DNA of 64,000 nt, taken from assembly GCA_963082975.1 (NCBI GenBank), contig OY720345.1, positions 26,234,611 through 26,298,610 of the forward strand, given 5' to 3'. Shown here piece after piece: positions 1 to 10,669 of this stretch. Under the pieces are notes generated by a model that was given only the letters and a program-made list of their open reading frames with translations, made no database searches and was not told the DNA's origin. How positions within the stretch are numbered: position 1 is the first letter of the stretch; every line of letters begins with the position of its first letter. Made by a program: the position numbers and the translations under genes. This DNA comes from Labia minor. Its lineage: Eukaryota > Arthropoda > Insecta > Dermaptera > Spongiphoridae.

Positions 1-160
1 TTGCATTGATGCACTGATGACTTCTCCAGCTGGTGTTGGGCTCCACCTCACATACAAATAAACCTGATCTCAACTTCTATTGTATGAAGGAAAATTATGA
101 TTATACATATATATATATATATATATATTCTATATAATTTTTAATATAAGAATATATATA
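1..160. other. Unassigned edge sequence with a TA microsatellite
   Basis: The first 100 bases are moderately complex and match nothing I recognise. A TA dinucleotide run lies at about 106-128, followed by AT-rich sequence up to a mariner end. Confidence 0.5.
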
Positions 161-600
161 TACGAGGGTGGCCTGAAAAGTTTCCGACCTGACCAAGAAA
201 AACGATGTTTTTAAATTTTTTTTGCTATATTTTTCAACATAATCTCCATCAACACTGATACATTTCTCATAACGGTGTTCTAATTAATTTAATTAATTAA
301 TAAATTAATTAATTAAATTTGATTTAATTTAATTTAAGTCTCATCAACAGTTATGAAGCGACGCAAAAATTCGTATGGATTACGCCTACAGCGCCAAATT
401 GTCGTTAGAAATGGTTTTTCGAAGCAATTTTTGGTCTAACGTTAGGAAATGCGGCACCAACGTTGCACACAGCTTTCCATATTCAAATGGACTTGCAAAA
501 TATTTCGTACACGTTCAGCTGACATCGTACAGGTCTCAGCTATCTTGAATTTTGAAAAATAAAACATACAAAAAATTGAAAAACATCGTTTTTCTTGGTA
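161..600 (-). mobile_element. Mariner deletion copy 1
   Basis: The left end starts TACGAGGGTGGCCTGAAAAG and continues to an AAAAACGATG block. The inner part of that block recurs inverted at about 578-600, so the right end lacks its outer 35 bases or so. On the minus strand at about 340-375 the sequence reads EFLRRFITVDET, the mariner transposase signature that holds the first catalytic Asp of the DDD triad. Only the middle of the transposase is present, interrupted by a TTAA-rich stretch at 280-330. It is non-functional. A close relative lies at 1655-2000. Confidence 0.75.
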
Positions 601-626
601 TATATTATATATTTATATAAATATTT

Positions 627-1207
627 GAATTTTAATACAACTTATTGATGTGAAACAAATTATAATAATGTATTTATCAGTATTTAACAATAAAATGTAT
701 TGTTAATTATGGGTCTAAGAAAGATGAGGTAACCGGGGAATGGCAGAATGGCATAACGAGGAATTGCATGACATCTATGCATCTCCAGACATAGTTAGGG
801 TCAAATAATCGAGAAGGTTGTATTGGGCAGGACTCGTGACAAAAATTGGGGAGTGGCAAGACTGGTGAAAAGTATATTTCAGGAAGGCCGATTGGGAAAT
901 ATCTTCTTGGAAGACCAAGAACGCGGTGGGTGGATAATGTAGTAAGGGATGAAAGAGAGAAGGGAGAAAATAAGAGTTAGATAGGTGTAGTTCAGCATTG
1001 GGATATTTGGAGAAATGTGGTTGATGCTTTCGAGTTCCGTAAAGTCGCAGTGATAGATATTTATTGTTAATAATAATAATAATTATTACAATTCATTTTT
1101 TCCAAATTTTTAACTACATTAATAAATAGCTGTTAACGTGGTTACCTCTTCCAAAATAGAACTATTCTTTTTTTTTTAAAATCACAATCTAGTAAATTCT
1201 ATATATT
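627..1207 (+). repeat. Long repeat unit with a LINE core, copy 1
   Basis: This segment matches 37652-38241 in the same orientation. The match includes the LINE 3' coding remnant and also flanks on both sides: a TTTTAATACAA block upstream, and about 130 bases downstream with an AATAAT run, CTGTTAACGTG-like sequence and a T-run. LINE copies elsewhere in the window lack these flanks, so the larger unit seems to have been copied as a whole. Confidence 0.6.
709..1071 (+). pseudogene. LINE 3' coding remnant (GHV / GRPRTRW type)
   Basis: The broken reading carries the landmarks of the C-terminal part of an arthropod LINE polyprotein: a KKDEVTGEW-like start, SPDIVRV, RRLxWAGxVTKIG, then LGRPRTRWVDN, and it ends in the short GATA-like tail at about 1055. 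It needs several frame changes to read through. The reverse transcriptase itself is absent, as expected of a 5'-truncated copy. The clade is not settled; the short-repeat tail would fit an RTE-like element. Confidence 0.75.
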
Positions 1208-1361
1208 ACAGTCGCTCGACAAATGTCAAACGATAATCAACCTCTCTCCAAACATTCGCTAACATTTCTTCGGTTATGGTTGTCATTGCTTCATTAATCC
1301 TGTTTTTTAAGTGGTTAAGGTCTCGAATTTTTTGTGAATAAACAATGTTTTTGATGTAACC
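1206..1361 (-). pseudogene. Transposase C-terminus fragment, left arm of hairpin
   Basis: On the minus strand this reads GYIKNIVYSQKIRDLNHLK, continues through MTTITEEMLANVWREVDY and ends at a stop complementary to 1206-1208. It looks like the last 50 or so residues of an IS630/Tc1/mariner-superfamily transposase of the kind often annotated Tc3-like. The upstream part of the gene is missing because the sequence turns into a spacer and then an inverted copy of itself. Confidence 0.65.
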
Positions 1362-1548
1362 TTGCCGGCCATCAGGACCTATGCTGTGGCCTCCAAGGAG
1401 TCCAGACCTGACACCTTGTGATTTTTTCTTGTAGGGTTACATCAAAAACATTGTTTATTCACAAAAAATTCGCGACCTGAACCACTTAAAAAACAGGATT
1501 AATGAAGCAATGACAACCATAACAGAAGAAATGTTGGCGAATGTTTGG
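1248..1548. repeat. Long hairpin: 114-bp arms, 73-bp spacer
   Basis: Left arm 1248-1361 and right arm 1435-1548 are inverted copies with only a handful of mismatches by eye. A transcript on either strand would fold into a long duplex derived from a transposase 3' end. The left arm carries extra C-terminal codons outside the duplex and the right arm carries the active-site motif in the loop, so two copies came together tail to tail, or one end was copied across. Confidence 0.8.
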
Positions 1549-1554
1549 CAATGA
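1387..1554 (+). pseudogene. Transposase C-terminus fragment, right arm of hairpin
   Basis: The plus strand reads WPPRSPDLTPCDFFL, a stop codon where the family usually has Trp, then GYIKNIVYSQKIRDLNHLK and on to EEMLANVWQ and a stop. SPDLTPCDFF holds the third catalytic acidic residue of the DDE/D family. From 1435 to 1548 it is the inverted copy of the left arm; the active-site motif lies in the spacer and is present once. Confidence 0.7.
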
Positions 1555-1654
1555 CACCATCCATCCAAGACTCATGACTCAATCATGGTACGGCTTATTT
1601 TTCTTTTATTGGTATTGTTGATATCTTTGTCCCACCATATAGCGATGAGAGCTC

Positions 1655-2000
1655 CTATGTACTTCTCATAACGGGTTCTAATTTAGTTAATTAATTAATT
1701 TAATTTAAGTCTCATCAACAGTTATGAATCGACGCAAAAATTCGTTTGGATTACGCCTACAGCGCCAAATTGTCGGTAGAAATGTTTTTTTGAAGCAGTT
1801 TTTGGTCTAACATTAGCAAACGCGGCACCCACTTTGCACACAGCTTTCCATAATCAAATGTTGTGCAAAATATTTGCACACGTTCAGCTGACATCGTACA
1901 GGTCTCAGTTATCTTGAATCTTGAAAAATAAAGCAAAAAAGAAAATGTAAAAACATCGTTTTTCTTGGTGAGGTTGGAAACTTTTCACCCCACCCTGGCA
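1655..2000 (-). mobile_element. Mariner deletion copy 2
   Basis: This is the same family as 161-600: the TTAATTAA-rich stretch, the RRFITVDE-encoding block on the minus strand (about 1705-1740) and the AAACATCGTTTTTCTTGG block all recur. Here the outer right end is kept, finishing ACCCCACCCTGGCA at 2000 and followed by TA. The left part merges into unrecognised sequence. Differences from copy 1 suggest both are old. Confidence 0.7.
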
Positions 2001-2059
2001 TATAAATCCATAAAATACATTTTATTTTTTACCCAGGAACAGAACGGAAACGGTCAGGA

Positions 2060-2235
2060 TTCAGGAATTTACTGTTTGGCTGTGCCCCGGCGAAGAAGAT
2101 GAAATTCTCCTTTTAGAGATTTGCTTGAGGATAAATAGAGATTTTTCTTGTTTGATGGATAATGTCTTTAAGGCACAAATGCCCGTAGTTGGTGAGGTGT
2201 CTCGATCTTCAAATAATAATAATAATATTAAATAA
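2060..2235 (+). repeat. Dispersed repeat with (AAT)n tail, copy 1
   Basis: It starts near TGTTTGGCTGTGCCCC, followed by a GAAGAAGA block, and ends in an AATAAT run at about 2212-2232. An inverted relative at 45742-45905 has the same GGCTGTGCCCC start and an ATT/AAT run at the other end. A conserved head plus a simple-repeat tail suggests the 3' end of a LINE or a SINE. The short minus-strand reading frame here is not convincing as a gene. Confidence 0.5.
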
Positions 2236-3904
2236 ATTTTATTTTCAAAAAAATAATATCTCAAAATATTTCTAAAATATTTAATAAGTGAAGTTAATTG
2301 ATTTCTAGTATCTAATTGAAACATGTTATTTCCAGTAATTCCGAAAAAAGGGTTATTTTGCCTACATTTGTGATAATTTATAATAAGAATATAAGGTAGC
2401 TGTTGAATTTAAATTAAATCAGATAATCTAAAGATTATTCGCGTTAATCCTTCTAATATATTCTAACACAAAAATCATTGTAAAATTGTCTGTTTTTACT
2501 TTTACTTTTACTTTAAAACAAAGAAATTTCAAAATTTTAAAAAAATTTTAAACTAATTTACCTATATTGACATCTACCTAAGTTGACATCTGTCTTACTG
2601 TCATTAATCACTTCTATGTGAAATCAATGGTCCTATTGGTAGATGGACCGATTTATCAACAACAAAGAACAGTGGATATCGATTGGAAAAATCGAGTATA
2701 TCCGTTATAAATAAAATTAATAATAAAATAAATAATTAAAAAAAAATTAAGTTACAGTGTTTTATTTATAAACTAGATAATAATTAATAAAAGAGACTTA
2801 TAATTAAATAAATTTAGAAATAGACTAAAAAAAACAAAAAATAATTTTTTTCTAACAGATTCACTGATAAAAATTATACTAAAATAATATTTTATTTTTT
2901 ATTTGAAATTTTAATTTTTTATTTTTATTTAATTGTTTACAAATTATAATCTAATTTATTCGTGTATATAATAATACAATAATAATGTTCATATGTAATT
3001 TAATAATCAAAATAAGAGTTTTAAATATGATAAACAAAAAGATATTCGAGTCTAATTTTAATTTATTTAAATATGTAACAAAATATTTCATATTATAATA
3101 TAAATATTCAAATATAAATTCTACATAAATATACAAAATACTTAATATATATATAATTTAATCCTATAAAATATTTAATGTATTTATTACTGTTTTAGAA
3201 TTTAGAATTGAGTAAAAATTGGAATACTTAATAAATATTTTCTCTTCAATGTAATATATTCATATTCTTATAAACTTGAAAATTTAAAAATGTTCTTATA
3301 AATTTACCCAAAATAAAGTATTTTTATAATAGATATAAACACACACAACAGGAGCTTGTTATGCTGTATTAACGATTTAATTTGGTTTATAATATGATAT
3401 GATAAAAATATTGGCCATATCAATATATGATACTTGTATATCTGATATTTAGCCTTATAAGGTTCTCTTAATAGAATTGAGTAATTGAATGAGAAATTTA
3501 ATTAATGCTCCGCATACTTACTTATTAAGAAATTACCTCTTCTGCTCTACCAATATTATTATATTAAGTCCTTGTCTGTGACAAATAAAATATCAATATG
3601 TACAACAATTATTGAAGATCCTCAATGAGATTAAAATTGTATATGTAATTGCCAATTTCCTGGAAATTAGTACATATTAATAATTAAAGAATCTCGCGAG
3701 GTGGTGCAACCGGATAAAAAGTCGGTCAAACATATAGATTACTATCATATTAATAAACAAGTGCATTCTATAATTTACCATGACTAAAGGAAGAATACAT
3801 TAGATTAAATATAAAATTACAATCGTTAAAAGATGTTACAAATAAAATTCTTCAAAGGATGATGATTTACTTTTAAAAAAAATGTATCAAAATTATGAAT
3901 TCTA
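2236..3904. other. AT-rich sequence without recognised features
   Basis: Very AT-rich with homopolymer runs. Small open frames occur only by composition. A slightly more complex patch at about 2570-2700 shows no coding or splice pattern I can defend. Confidence 0.5.
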
Positions 3905-4350
3905 GATGTAATGGTCCATCAACATTGAGTGCAAGACCTGATCGCTTTGGGAAGAAGGGTCTGTAGTGGGATCAGAAGGGTGTAGTGCACTATGAGCTTC
4001 TCAAACCCGGCGAAACTGTTAATAACTTCCGCTACCGACAACAAATGATCAATTTGAAGCCCAGAATAGACTGGAAGACATAGCAAAGTCATTCTGAAGC
4101 ATCACAACGTTCCTACATAATCAGCAAAAGCATTCAAAGAAACGATTTCTTTGCTTGGTTGGAAACTAAAACAACACACGCCCTATTCACCAGACATGGC
4201 GTTTTCTGATTATCACATCTTCAAATCGATGGGACATGCACTGGCTGACCAACACATCAAGATTTTCAAGGACTCAGGCTCACTTAATGAAAAATTAAGC
4301 TTTTTATTAGAAGAGTATCCATAAATTGCCCGAGAGATGGATTAATACTT
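3905..4350 (+). pseudogene. Old mariner transposase remnant
   Basis: Broken pieces read in order WDQKGVVHYELLKPGETV, RYRQQMINLKP, an SLLGWKLKQHTPYSPDM-like block, then FSDYHIFKSMGHALADQH and a final EEYP region. These are the order and spacing of the middle and C-terminal parts of a mariner transposase of the family found in the human SETMAR gene. Many stops and frame changes separate the pieces. No clear terminal repeats remain. It probably shares a family with 53180-53720. Confidence 0.7.
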
Positions 4351-4571
4351 AACTATACTTAATACTTTGAATAAAAAATGTTTTGTCATTTTTCTTAAAT
4401 AATTGTATATTTTTCAGGAAAAATCCCGAGAGGCTGGGGTAATTGAGAATATTTTTTTTTCTGTCACCTTAAATTTGATAAATAAATAAAAATAAAATAA
4501 AACTATTTTTATTTTTCTGATTTGAAAAATCCGGTTCAAGCAACAGACTGCATATATAATTATATATACTA

Positions 4572-4640
4572 CTAGCTGCTCAGAGCTCCTTCGTCGCTCT
4601 TCGCATCTAGACGGGGGCTTCGCCCCCTGAACCCCCCGAG
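4572..4640 (-). mobile_element. Helitron-type 3' terminus (family H1)
   Basis: On the minus strand the sequence holds a GC-rich patch, a short stem-loop (GAGCGACGAAGGAGCTC-like, imperfect) and ends CTAG followed by T, matching the Helitron rule of a hairpin a few bases before CTRR and insertion between A and T. The same terminus occurs at 36262-36337 and 46530-46620. The matching 5' ends on the same strand may be those at 5736 and 5897. Confidence 0.65.
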
Positions 4641-5135
4641 TGTCCCTATTCTGAGCTATAACCATCTAACTCCTAACCTGTCCCATCTCTCTCACGTTCC
4701 TTCCTACATTGTCCACCCTGTTCACAATTGGTCTTCCACACAGACGTTTTCCAATCGAACTCCCCACCAATATATTTTTCCTCTCCCATTCTAGCCATGT
4801 GCCCTGCCGATCCCAGCCTTCTCTATTTTATGACCTATATCTAGAGATGCATAGAGGTCATGCAATTCCTTGTTATGCAGTCTCCGCCATTCCCCGGTGC
4901 CCTCATCTTTCTTTGGCCCATAAATGCTGGGAAGAATCCTATTCTCAAATACTCTGAATCTATTCTCATCTCCCAGGGTTATAGACCATGCCTCCCACCC
5001 ATATAATACAATTAATAATATAATAATTTTGATCCCCTTTGATAATAATTTCCAGATTGTAACCTCGATTTAAATTCTTTCTTATCACTATTAATTTCAA
5101 ACCCCATCAATTTTCCTGCCTCGATTAATTTTTTT
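4641..5135 (-). pseudogene. LINE 3' fragment inside or beside a Helitron
   Basis: Minus-strand pieces read in order an AGKLMGFEIN-like block, MVYNPGR-like text, the KKDEGTGEW start, ELHDLYASLDI-like text, GHMARM, then the GRPIVNR region and an ending near WRDS. This is the same LINE family as 60795-61680. It begins directly next to the Helitron 3' terminal segment, so it is either an insertion into the Helitron or a captured piece. Confidence 0.7.
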
Positions 5136-5575
5136 ATGCTACTTTAAATGTTATTAATTTATTTAAAAAAAAATCAAAGTAAACAAAATAAAAATAAAAT
5201 ATAAAATTAGCATAACACTAAACTACTATAAAAATAATATTAAAAAATATATTATATATTAAAATCTTACGTGAAAATCCAATTATGAGATCAAATTTTC
5301 TTAATTAAAATAATTTCATCACATAATCTTAAAAATTAATAGTATTAAATTATAGCCGTAATGTGAATGTTTTCAAAGTTTAAAAGGCCAATAAGATCAA
5401 TTGAGATATTGTAAATATCAATAGATATAAAAAGATTTTTATCTGCACATTGCTCAGAATTTAAATTACCGCCAAATTATCGCCACCAGCGCCTCTATTG
5501 ACATATTTTTGTTCTACATAATTTCCACTACCCGCCTATAATATATTCTTTATAATTTTTTTAAAATTTTTCTAA
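5136..5575. other. AT-rich spacer with a Helitron-leader fragment
   Basis: Mostly AT-rich. At about 5416-5462 there is a short match to the sequence next to the Helitron 5' end at 49450 (shared core CTGCACATTGCTCAGAATTT), in the opposite relative orientation to the 5577-5897 ends. Confidence 0.4.
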
Positions 5576-5576
5576 T

Positions 5577-5897
5577 TCAAAAATCGAAAATCGGGCTTCG
5601 AGGTCTGGTGGCCAGCCCCTTTGTGCTTCCGTGTAAAAAATTCCAGGTCCCTGCGTGTGATAGTTTTTGCTGGAGAGCTCGGTCAAACAAACAGACAGAC
5701 AAACAGACACATTACACTTGATTTTATTATTATAGATTCAAAAATCGAAAATCGGGCTTCGAGGTCTGGTGGCCAGCCCCTTTGTGCTTCCGTGTAAAAA
5801 ATTCCAGGTCCCTGCGTGCGATAGTTTTTGCTGGAGAGCTCGGTCAAACAAACAGACAGACAAACAGACACATTACACTTGCTTTTATTATTATAGA
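5577..5897 (-). mobile_element. Two Helitron-type 5' ends in tandem
   Basis: On the minus strand two starts of the form A|TCTATAATAATAAAA occur, at 5897 and 5736. Each is followed by a TGTCTGTTTGTCTG-like leader and then the same 100 or so bases (CTCCAGCAAAAACTATC, CCAGACCTCGAAGCCCG). The repeat unit is about 161 bases. The motifs fit Helitron 5' termini; the paired CTAG end may be 4572. The Helitron proteins are not present. Confidence 0.6.
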
Positions 5898-5899
5898 TA

Positions 5900-7437
5900 T
5901 ATAGGTACAAACACACATTATTTAATAGTATGATTTAAATAAATGTTTTTAAAAATACTTTATTAATAATAATATATTAATATTGATTTTAAAAAAACGA
6001 TTGGGATTGATATGCTAATTTTACACACCTCTTACAAATGCATGTCTATCTTTTAGTGATGATATTAGAACTGACTGGTAGATTCATCAGGATTTTAAAG
6101 ACATCTTTTTGCCCCTAGCTTATTTTTTTTTTAATATCATAATAAAAAAAATAATTTATTTTTATTCTCTTTAAAATTTACTTTTAAAACAAAAATAAGA
6201 GTATTCTATAATTCGGGACAAAGGTATACAAATTAGTTAGAATAAAATTAATAATAAAATTAATTAAAATAGAATGAAATATTATTAAATTGTCTACAAA
6301 GCATATGCAAAGAAAAAACTTTTTTTTTATTTATATATGTAGATAATATCATTAAATTATAACTAACCCTTGTATATTAATATTTTATTCTTTCAAATGA
6401 GAAAGTAATTAAAAAAAAATAATTATTTATTAATTTAATATTAAATAAAAAAAAGATATAATGCTTTTAAATATTTAATATATGAATTATTTTTTTTTAA
6501 ATGTTTTTTTATAATGATACAATATGGATATATTATTAAAACTATTATAAAGTTAATAAACAAGTGTGTAACCCTTAAGATTTGCTTTTCAATTTACTTT
6601 TCTCTTCCGTTTTACCTTTAGTAAGTTCATAAATACAAAGATCCTAATTTAAAAAGGAAAGCGTCTCTATAGTCAAATTCCAGACAAGGCCTGGTGTTGC
6701 TTTTTCTCCATTCCGTGTAAATGTTTTTTTGTTTTTGTTTTTTTGAAGATTGTATTGTTTTAGTAAGCAATTCCTCCCAAAGGGGTTTTTTTACCCAAAG
6801 AAAAACCGAGGTGAAGCTTATAAAGTCTTGGATCTAACAATGATGTTTTTTATTTTATTTTATTTTTTTTTTTATTTCTATTAAAGAAACTCTGAAATTG
6901 GATTTCTTTATAAAACAAAATAAAATTATTGAATAAAAAATAAAAAGAAGTATTTCTTTATTAATAATTTAATAAATATTCAGTCTTTTTGTATGTATAT
7001 GAGTTAAAATTATTTCCTAATTGCTCATTCTTCTTTTGAGATATTTATGTAAAATATACACTGAAGGCATAATACATATGTAATAATCAATATGTGTCAC
7101 TCTCATCTACATAAAATATTCGATATTCTTTATTTATTAATTATTTAATATCACAAAATATTCTTTATTCTATATTATATTTATTAACTGGTTGACTGAA
7201 AAAAAATTGATATTTAGGCTAGGAATATTTTTTAAAGAATATATTGTTTGCCTCGGAATATTTCTATATAATCAATCATCAAACAATTTATTTATTCATA
7301 AATCGAGAAATTAATTTTTGAAACAAAACCTTTAGTAAAAATGTATGTAAAGCTCCAGATTGTTTATCCAATGCCTACTTCGTTTTAAAGAACCTATCCA
7401 TACATCTTCCACAATTAATACAATTAATACAAAAATT
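5900..7437. other. AT-rich sequence without recognised features
   Basis: No coding pattern, terminal repeat or RNA gene seen. A modestly complex patch at 6640-6840 has T-runs and no open frame of note. Confidence 0.5.
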
Positions 7438-7992
7438 TACCTGGTTTACCGAGCCGCCGCTCGGTACTTTAAAAAAATGATTCTATATGAACTTAATATT
7501 TAAGATTAAGATTATTATTTAAAATAAATAAACGACAAAGACAAAATATATGAAACAATTTCAATAATTTAAAAGAACATAAATTAAAAAAATATAGTCA
7601 TAAAATATACAGCCCTTAAACGTACCTACGTAATAATGCCGTGAAAGACAGAAAAGTATGGCCTGTGGATATAACATAATATATATTTCGTAATTTGATT
7701 ACAAAATATTATTAAAATAAATATTTAATTTTATTTTATTTATAATATTTTGTATTTAAGGAAGCGCTGACTGGAGGGGCTGACGTAGTTGCTGATGACA
7801 TTTAAATTTACTAGTTTAAATTAAGAAAAAACTAACAAAGATAATTCTTTCCGAGACTGAAACCAATTTCGATTTTTCTTTATAAAAATTATCTATAGTG
7901 TGAATTTCAAAAAAATCCTTAGAGCAGTTTAATATCTCACAAATACAAATATATATATATATAATTTTTACCAGTATAATAAGATAAGATAT
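7438..7992 (-). mobile_element. Family B repeat, near-complete copy
   Basis: One end carries a strong stem-loop (ACCGAGCCGCCGCTCGGT) next to TACCTGG-like sequence. The other end is ATAATAAGATAAGAT, beside a TA run and the block CCTTAGAGCAGTTTAATATC. The interior includes AACGTACCTACG and GCGCTGACTGG. The full order recurs at 62948-63435 and in pieces at 9341, 10625, 11580, 13010 and 13661-14455. A terminal hairpin on one side and no terminal inverted repeat suggest a non-autonomous Helitron-like element; the exact terminal bases vary between copies. Confidence 0.6.
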
Positions 7993-9340
7993 CTTTTTTT
8001 ATATATTTTTATTCTAATATCTAATAATAAAATAAATAATTTAAATTAATTAATTTTATTCTAAAAGTTATAATTTTAATTAAATTAATAATATTAATAA
8101 TAATTTATAATAATAATAATTTATTAAATATTTTAATAGTAATAAAATATTTTCTAATGATTAGTTTAAATTATTTAATGAAATAATTAGTAAAATTGGT
8201 ATTTCTATATAGACGGGCGGCGTAAATTCTGACAGAATGGAATCACTCAGGATTCAATAGTTTTCTATTTGACTGGGGTTGTTGGAAAAGAGTAAAATTA
8301 ATCACATATAGAAATGATTTCCTTAGGACATAATTGGCTTTTGTTGCTTTCCTTAGGACATAAATGGCCTTTATATATATATGTTTTCATATTTAATTAA
8401 TTAATCAGCCTAGATTTCAGAAGTTCTTTCAAAAGTTTTTTCATCTTCCTAATTCACACAAATTTCTATAATACCAACAATAATAAATTTTATATTACAA
8501 TAATTTTTGTAAAAAGAATCTCCAAGATCCATCATATAAACATTATATAAATAATATTATATTCACCCAATTGGAATATATAAAGAAATATTTAAAATAA
8601 CCCAAAAAAGATAAAAATTTGATCTAGGACGAAAATAAAAAGAATAAAAATAAAACAACTCTTTTGCATTAACACTTTTATTGTGAATTAACAAAAACAA
8701 AAACAAACAAAAAAGAAAAAAAAGGAATAAATGGCGAAAGAATGAAAGAACGAATGAATGAGGTCATCTTATCTTTTTATATTTGCTCTCCTGGATCTAT
8801 CTTGTTAATTCACAACCCAATTCACTCTTACGAAAAGGAATATTTAATTATTCTAATTTCGAATTTTATCTCTCTTTTTTCATTTTATTTTTAAATTCTT
8901 TATGAGATTTTTTTTGTGGAGAAAAAGATAGTATGTAACGAAGACTTTGATAATTTTTTAGATAAATATTTAAAATCAAATTAAAAATTAAATCAAGGTA
9001 TGAAAAAATTATTCCATGGCATTATTTTTCTGTAAAAATTTGTAATTTAATACAAATCATCATTGTAAAATATTATTAGTCTATCTATTCTAATCATTTT
9101 TATAATGAAATTTACACTATTTACACTAATATACCCTCAGAAAAAATCCAATTACCAAGAAATTGTTATGGTAACATAAAACATTTTAATGTTTGCATAC
9201 AAAATCGGAACGACTACAGCGTTTAGAAAGATGCAACTATTTCACATTTGAAATGCCTCTTCACGCGCATCATTCAATTCTTAGGGTTTGGATTTTAAAT
9301 GAGGTAATATTTTATTAAAATGTGTAGTATATAACAAATT
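7993..9340. other. AT-rich sequence, small direct repeat
   Basis: A TTTCCTTAGGACATAA block occurs twice, at about 8319 and 8350. A patch at 8213-8300 (GACGGGCGGCG) is GC-richer but has no frame. Otherwise nothing recognisable. Confidence 0.45.
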
Positions 9341-9550
9341 TATTATATCTTATCTTATTATACTAGCAAAAATTATATATTTTTGAGGATTTTTTTGAAA
9401 TTCACCTCATAGATAATATTTATTGGTTTCAGCCTCGAGAAAAGTCAACTTTGATAGTATTTTCTTAATTTAAAATAGTAAATTTAAATGACGTCACTAT
9501 GTCATCCATATTGAAATTTGACTCCCGCCATACGTTTATAAGTGAAATTG
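9341..9550 (+). mobile_element. Family B repeat, one end
   Basis: It begins ATCTTATCTTATTATACTAG, then the TTTTTTTGAAATTCAC block and the CTCGAG region, as the reverse of 7790-7992. The hairpin end may be the one at 10625-10662, which would leave the LINE-bearing segment 9655-10140 as an insertion within this copy. Confidence 0.55.
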
Positions 9551-9654
9551 TATTAATATTTTTTTATATTTAAAATATTTTTAAATTTTTTATTTAATTT
9601 CGAAATAAAATTAAAAATATTTATTTTAATAATATTAATATTATGTTTTATTAA

Positions 9655-9950
9655 AATTACGACCATATGCGGAGGAGGTAATAGGAGAATATCAATGCGG
9701 GTTTAGGCCAAATTGATCGACTTTAGATCAAATATTTTCATTAAAATATATTGCTAGGGAGACCGAGTGGGAAACGTCCTCTTGGAAGACCAATCACACG
9801 GTGGGTGTTTAATGTGTTAAAGAATGTGAGAGAGATGGGAGAGGATAGGGACTAGAAGGTTGTGGCTCAGAATAGGAATACTTGGAGGGGTGCGGTTGCT
9901 GCGGCCAAGAGCTTTCGAGTTCCGCAGAGTCACAGAGATAGATAGATTTA
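9655..9950 (+). pseudogene. LINE copy with an internal deletion
   Basis: It starts with reverse-transcriptase text (YAEEVIGEYQCGFRPN, then STLDQIFSLK after one interruption), which belongs well upstream of the active site. It then jumps to the C-terminal GRPSGKRPLGRP-like region and ends in the family tail with GAGATAGATAGATT. The active-site domain and several hundred codons are missing. The jump could be an internal deletion or two insertions side by side. Confidence 0.7.
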
Positions 9951-10134
9951 AATAATATTTTAGAATAAAACAACGAAATATATTTATCATTCCCCCCCAC
10001 CCAAAAAAAAAATAATATTCATGAAGTTAGCAACATATAATTACAAAGGAAGGAATTTTAAATAAATTGTTGAATAAATTTGATCTAATAATATTAAATA
10101 AATTATATTACATTAATTAAAATGATTTTTAGAT
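9743..10134 (+). repeat. Duplicated block, copy 1
   Basis: This block matches 19727-20107. The match runs through the LINE tail and about 180 bases beyond it (including CATTCCCCCC, TTCATGAAGTTAGCAACATA and ACAAAGGAAGGAATTTTAAA). Other LINE copies here do not have that extension, so this looks like a copied segment of roughly 390 bases. Confidence 0.65.
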
Positions 10135-10620
10135 TGAATTATAAATAATATATAAATAATATTTGATTATTATAAATAAAAAGAAAAAAATATAATCTAT
10201 TTTCTTCATCCTCCTTTCTTAATTAAAATATAGACAAGTACAGGTGTTAATATAATTTCAGATTTTATTATATTATCAGTAGTAATCCTTGTGGTCGAAA
10301 TAGTCTATAAGCTATTGCTACTTTGTAAATTATAAATCTGAAGCCATCTAATTATAACAACATATATATATATATGAATAATATAGGATCAAATATTTTA
10401 TTTTATCAAGTAAATTCAAATATTATTTAATTTTTCATTTTTTCATATTTTCATATTCTTCATCTTGAAATGAAAATCAAGTTATTAATTGATTTGTACC
10501 ATTTTAGGAAACAAATTTTTAATGTGACATTTTTAGAAAACCCATTTAACAATTGTATAATAAATAATTAAAAAAAATGTAAAATTTTTAACGTTTATAA
10601 TAATAAATTGTATAAATTTG
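10135..10620. other. AT-rich sequence without recognised features
   Basis: Nothing beyond low-complexity AT runs and a short TA tract near 10362. Confidence 0.5.
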
Positions 10621-10624
10621 ATAA

Positions 10625-10662
10625 AGGGTCGAGCGATGGCTCGGTGTTCCAGGTACTATTAT
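10625..10662 (+). mobile_element. Family B hairpin end
   Basis: GGGTCGAGCGATGGCTCGG forms an imperfect stem-loop followed by TGTTCCAGGTACT, as at the other family B hairpin ends. Confidence 0.5.
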
Positions 10663-10669
10663 TTTATGT

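Noticed and set aside
2061-2324. 87-codon frame on the minus strand
   Set aside because: It lies across an AAT-tailed dispersed repeat and AT-rich sequence, with no domain and low-complexity residues.
4709-4957. 82-codon plus frame
   Set aside because: It is the antisense shadow of the LINE fragment at 4641-5135.
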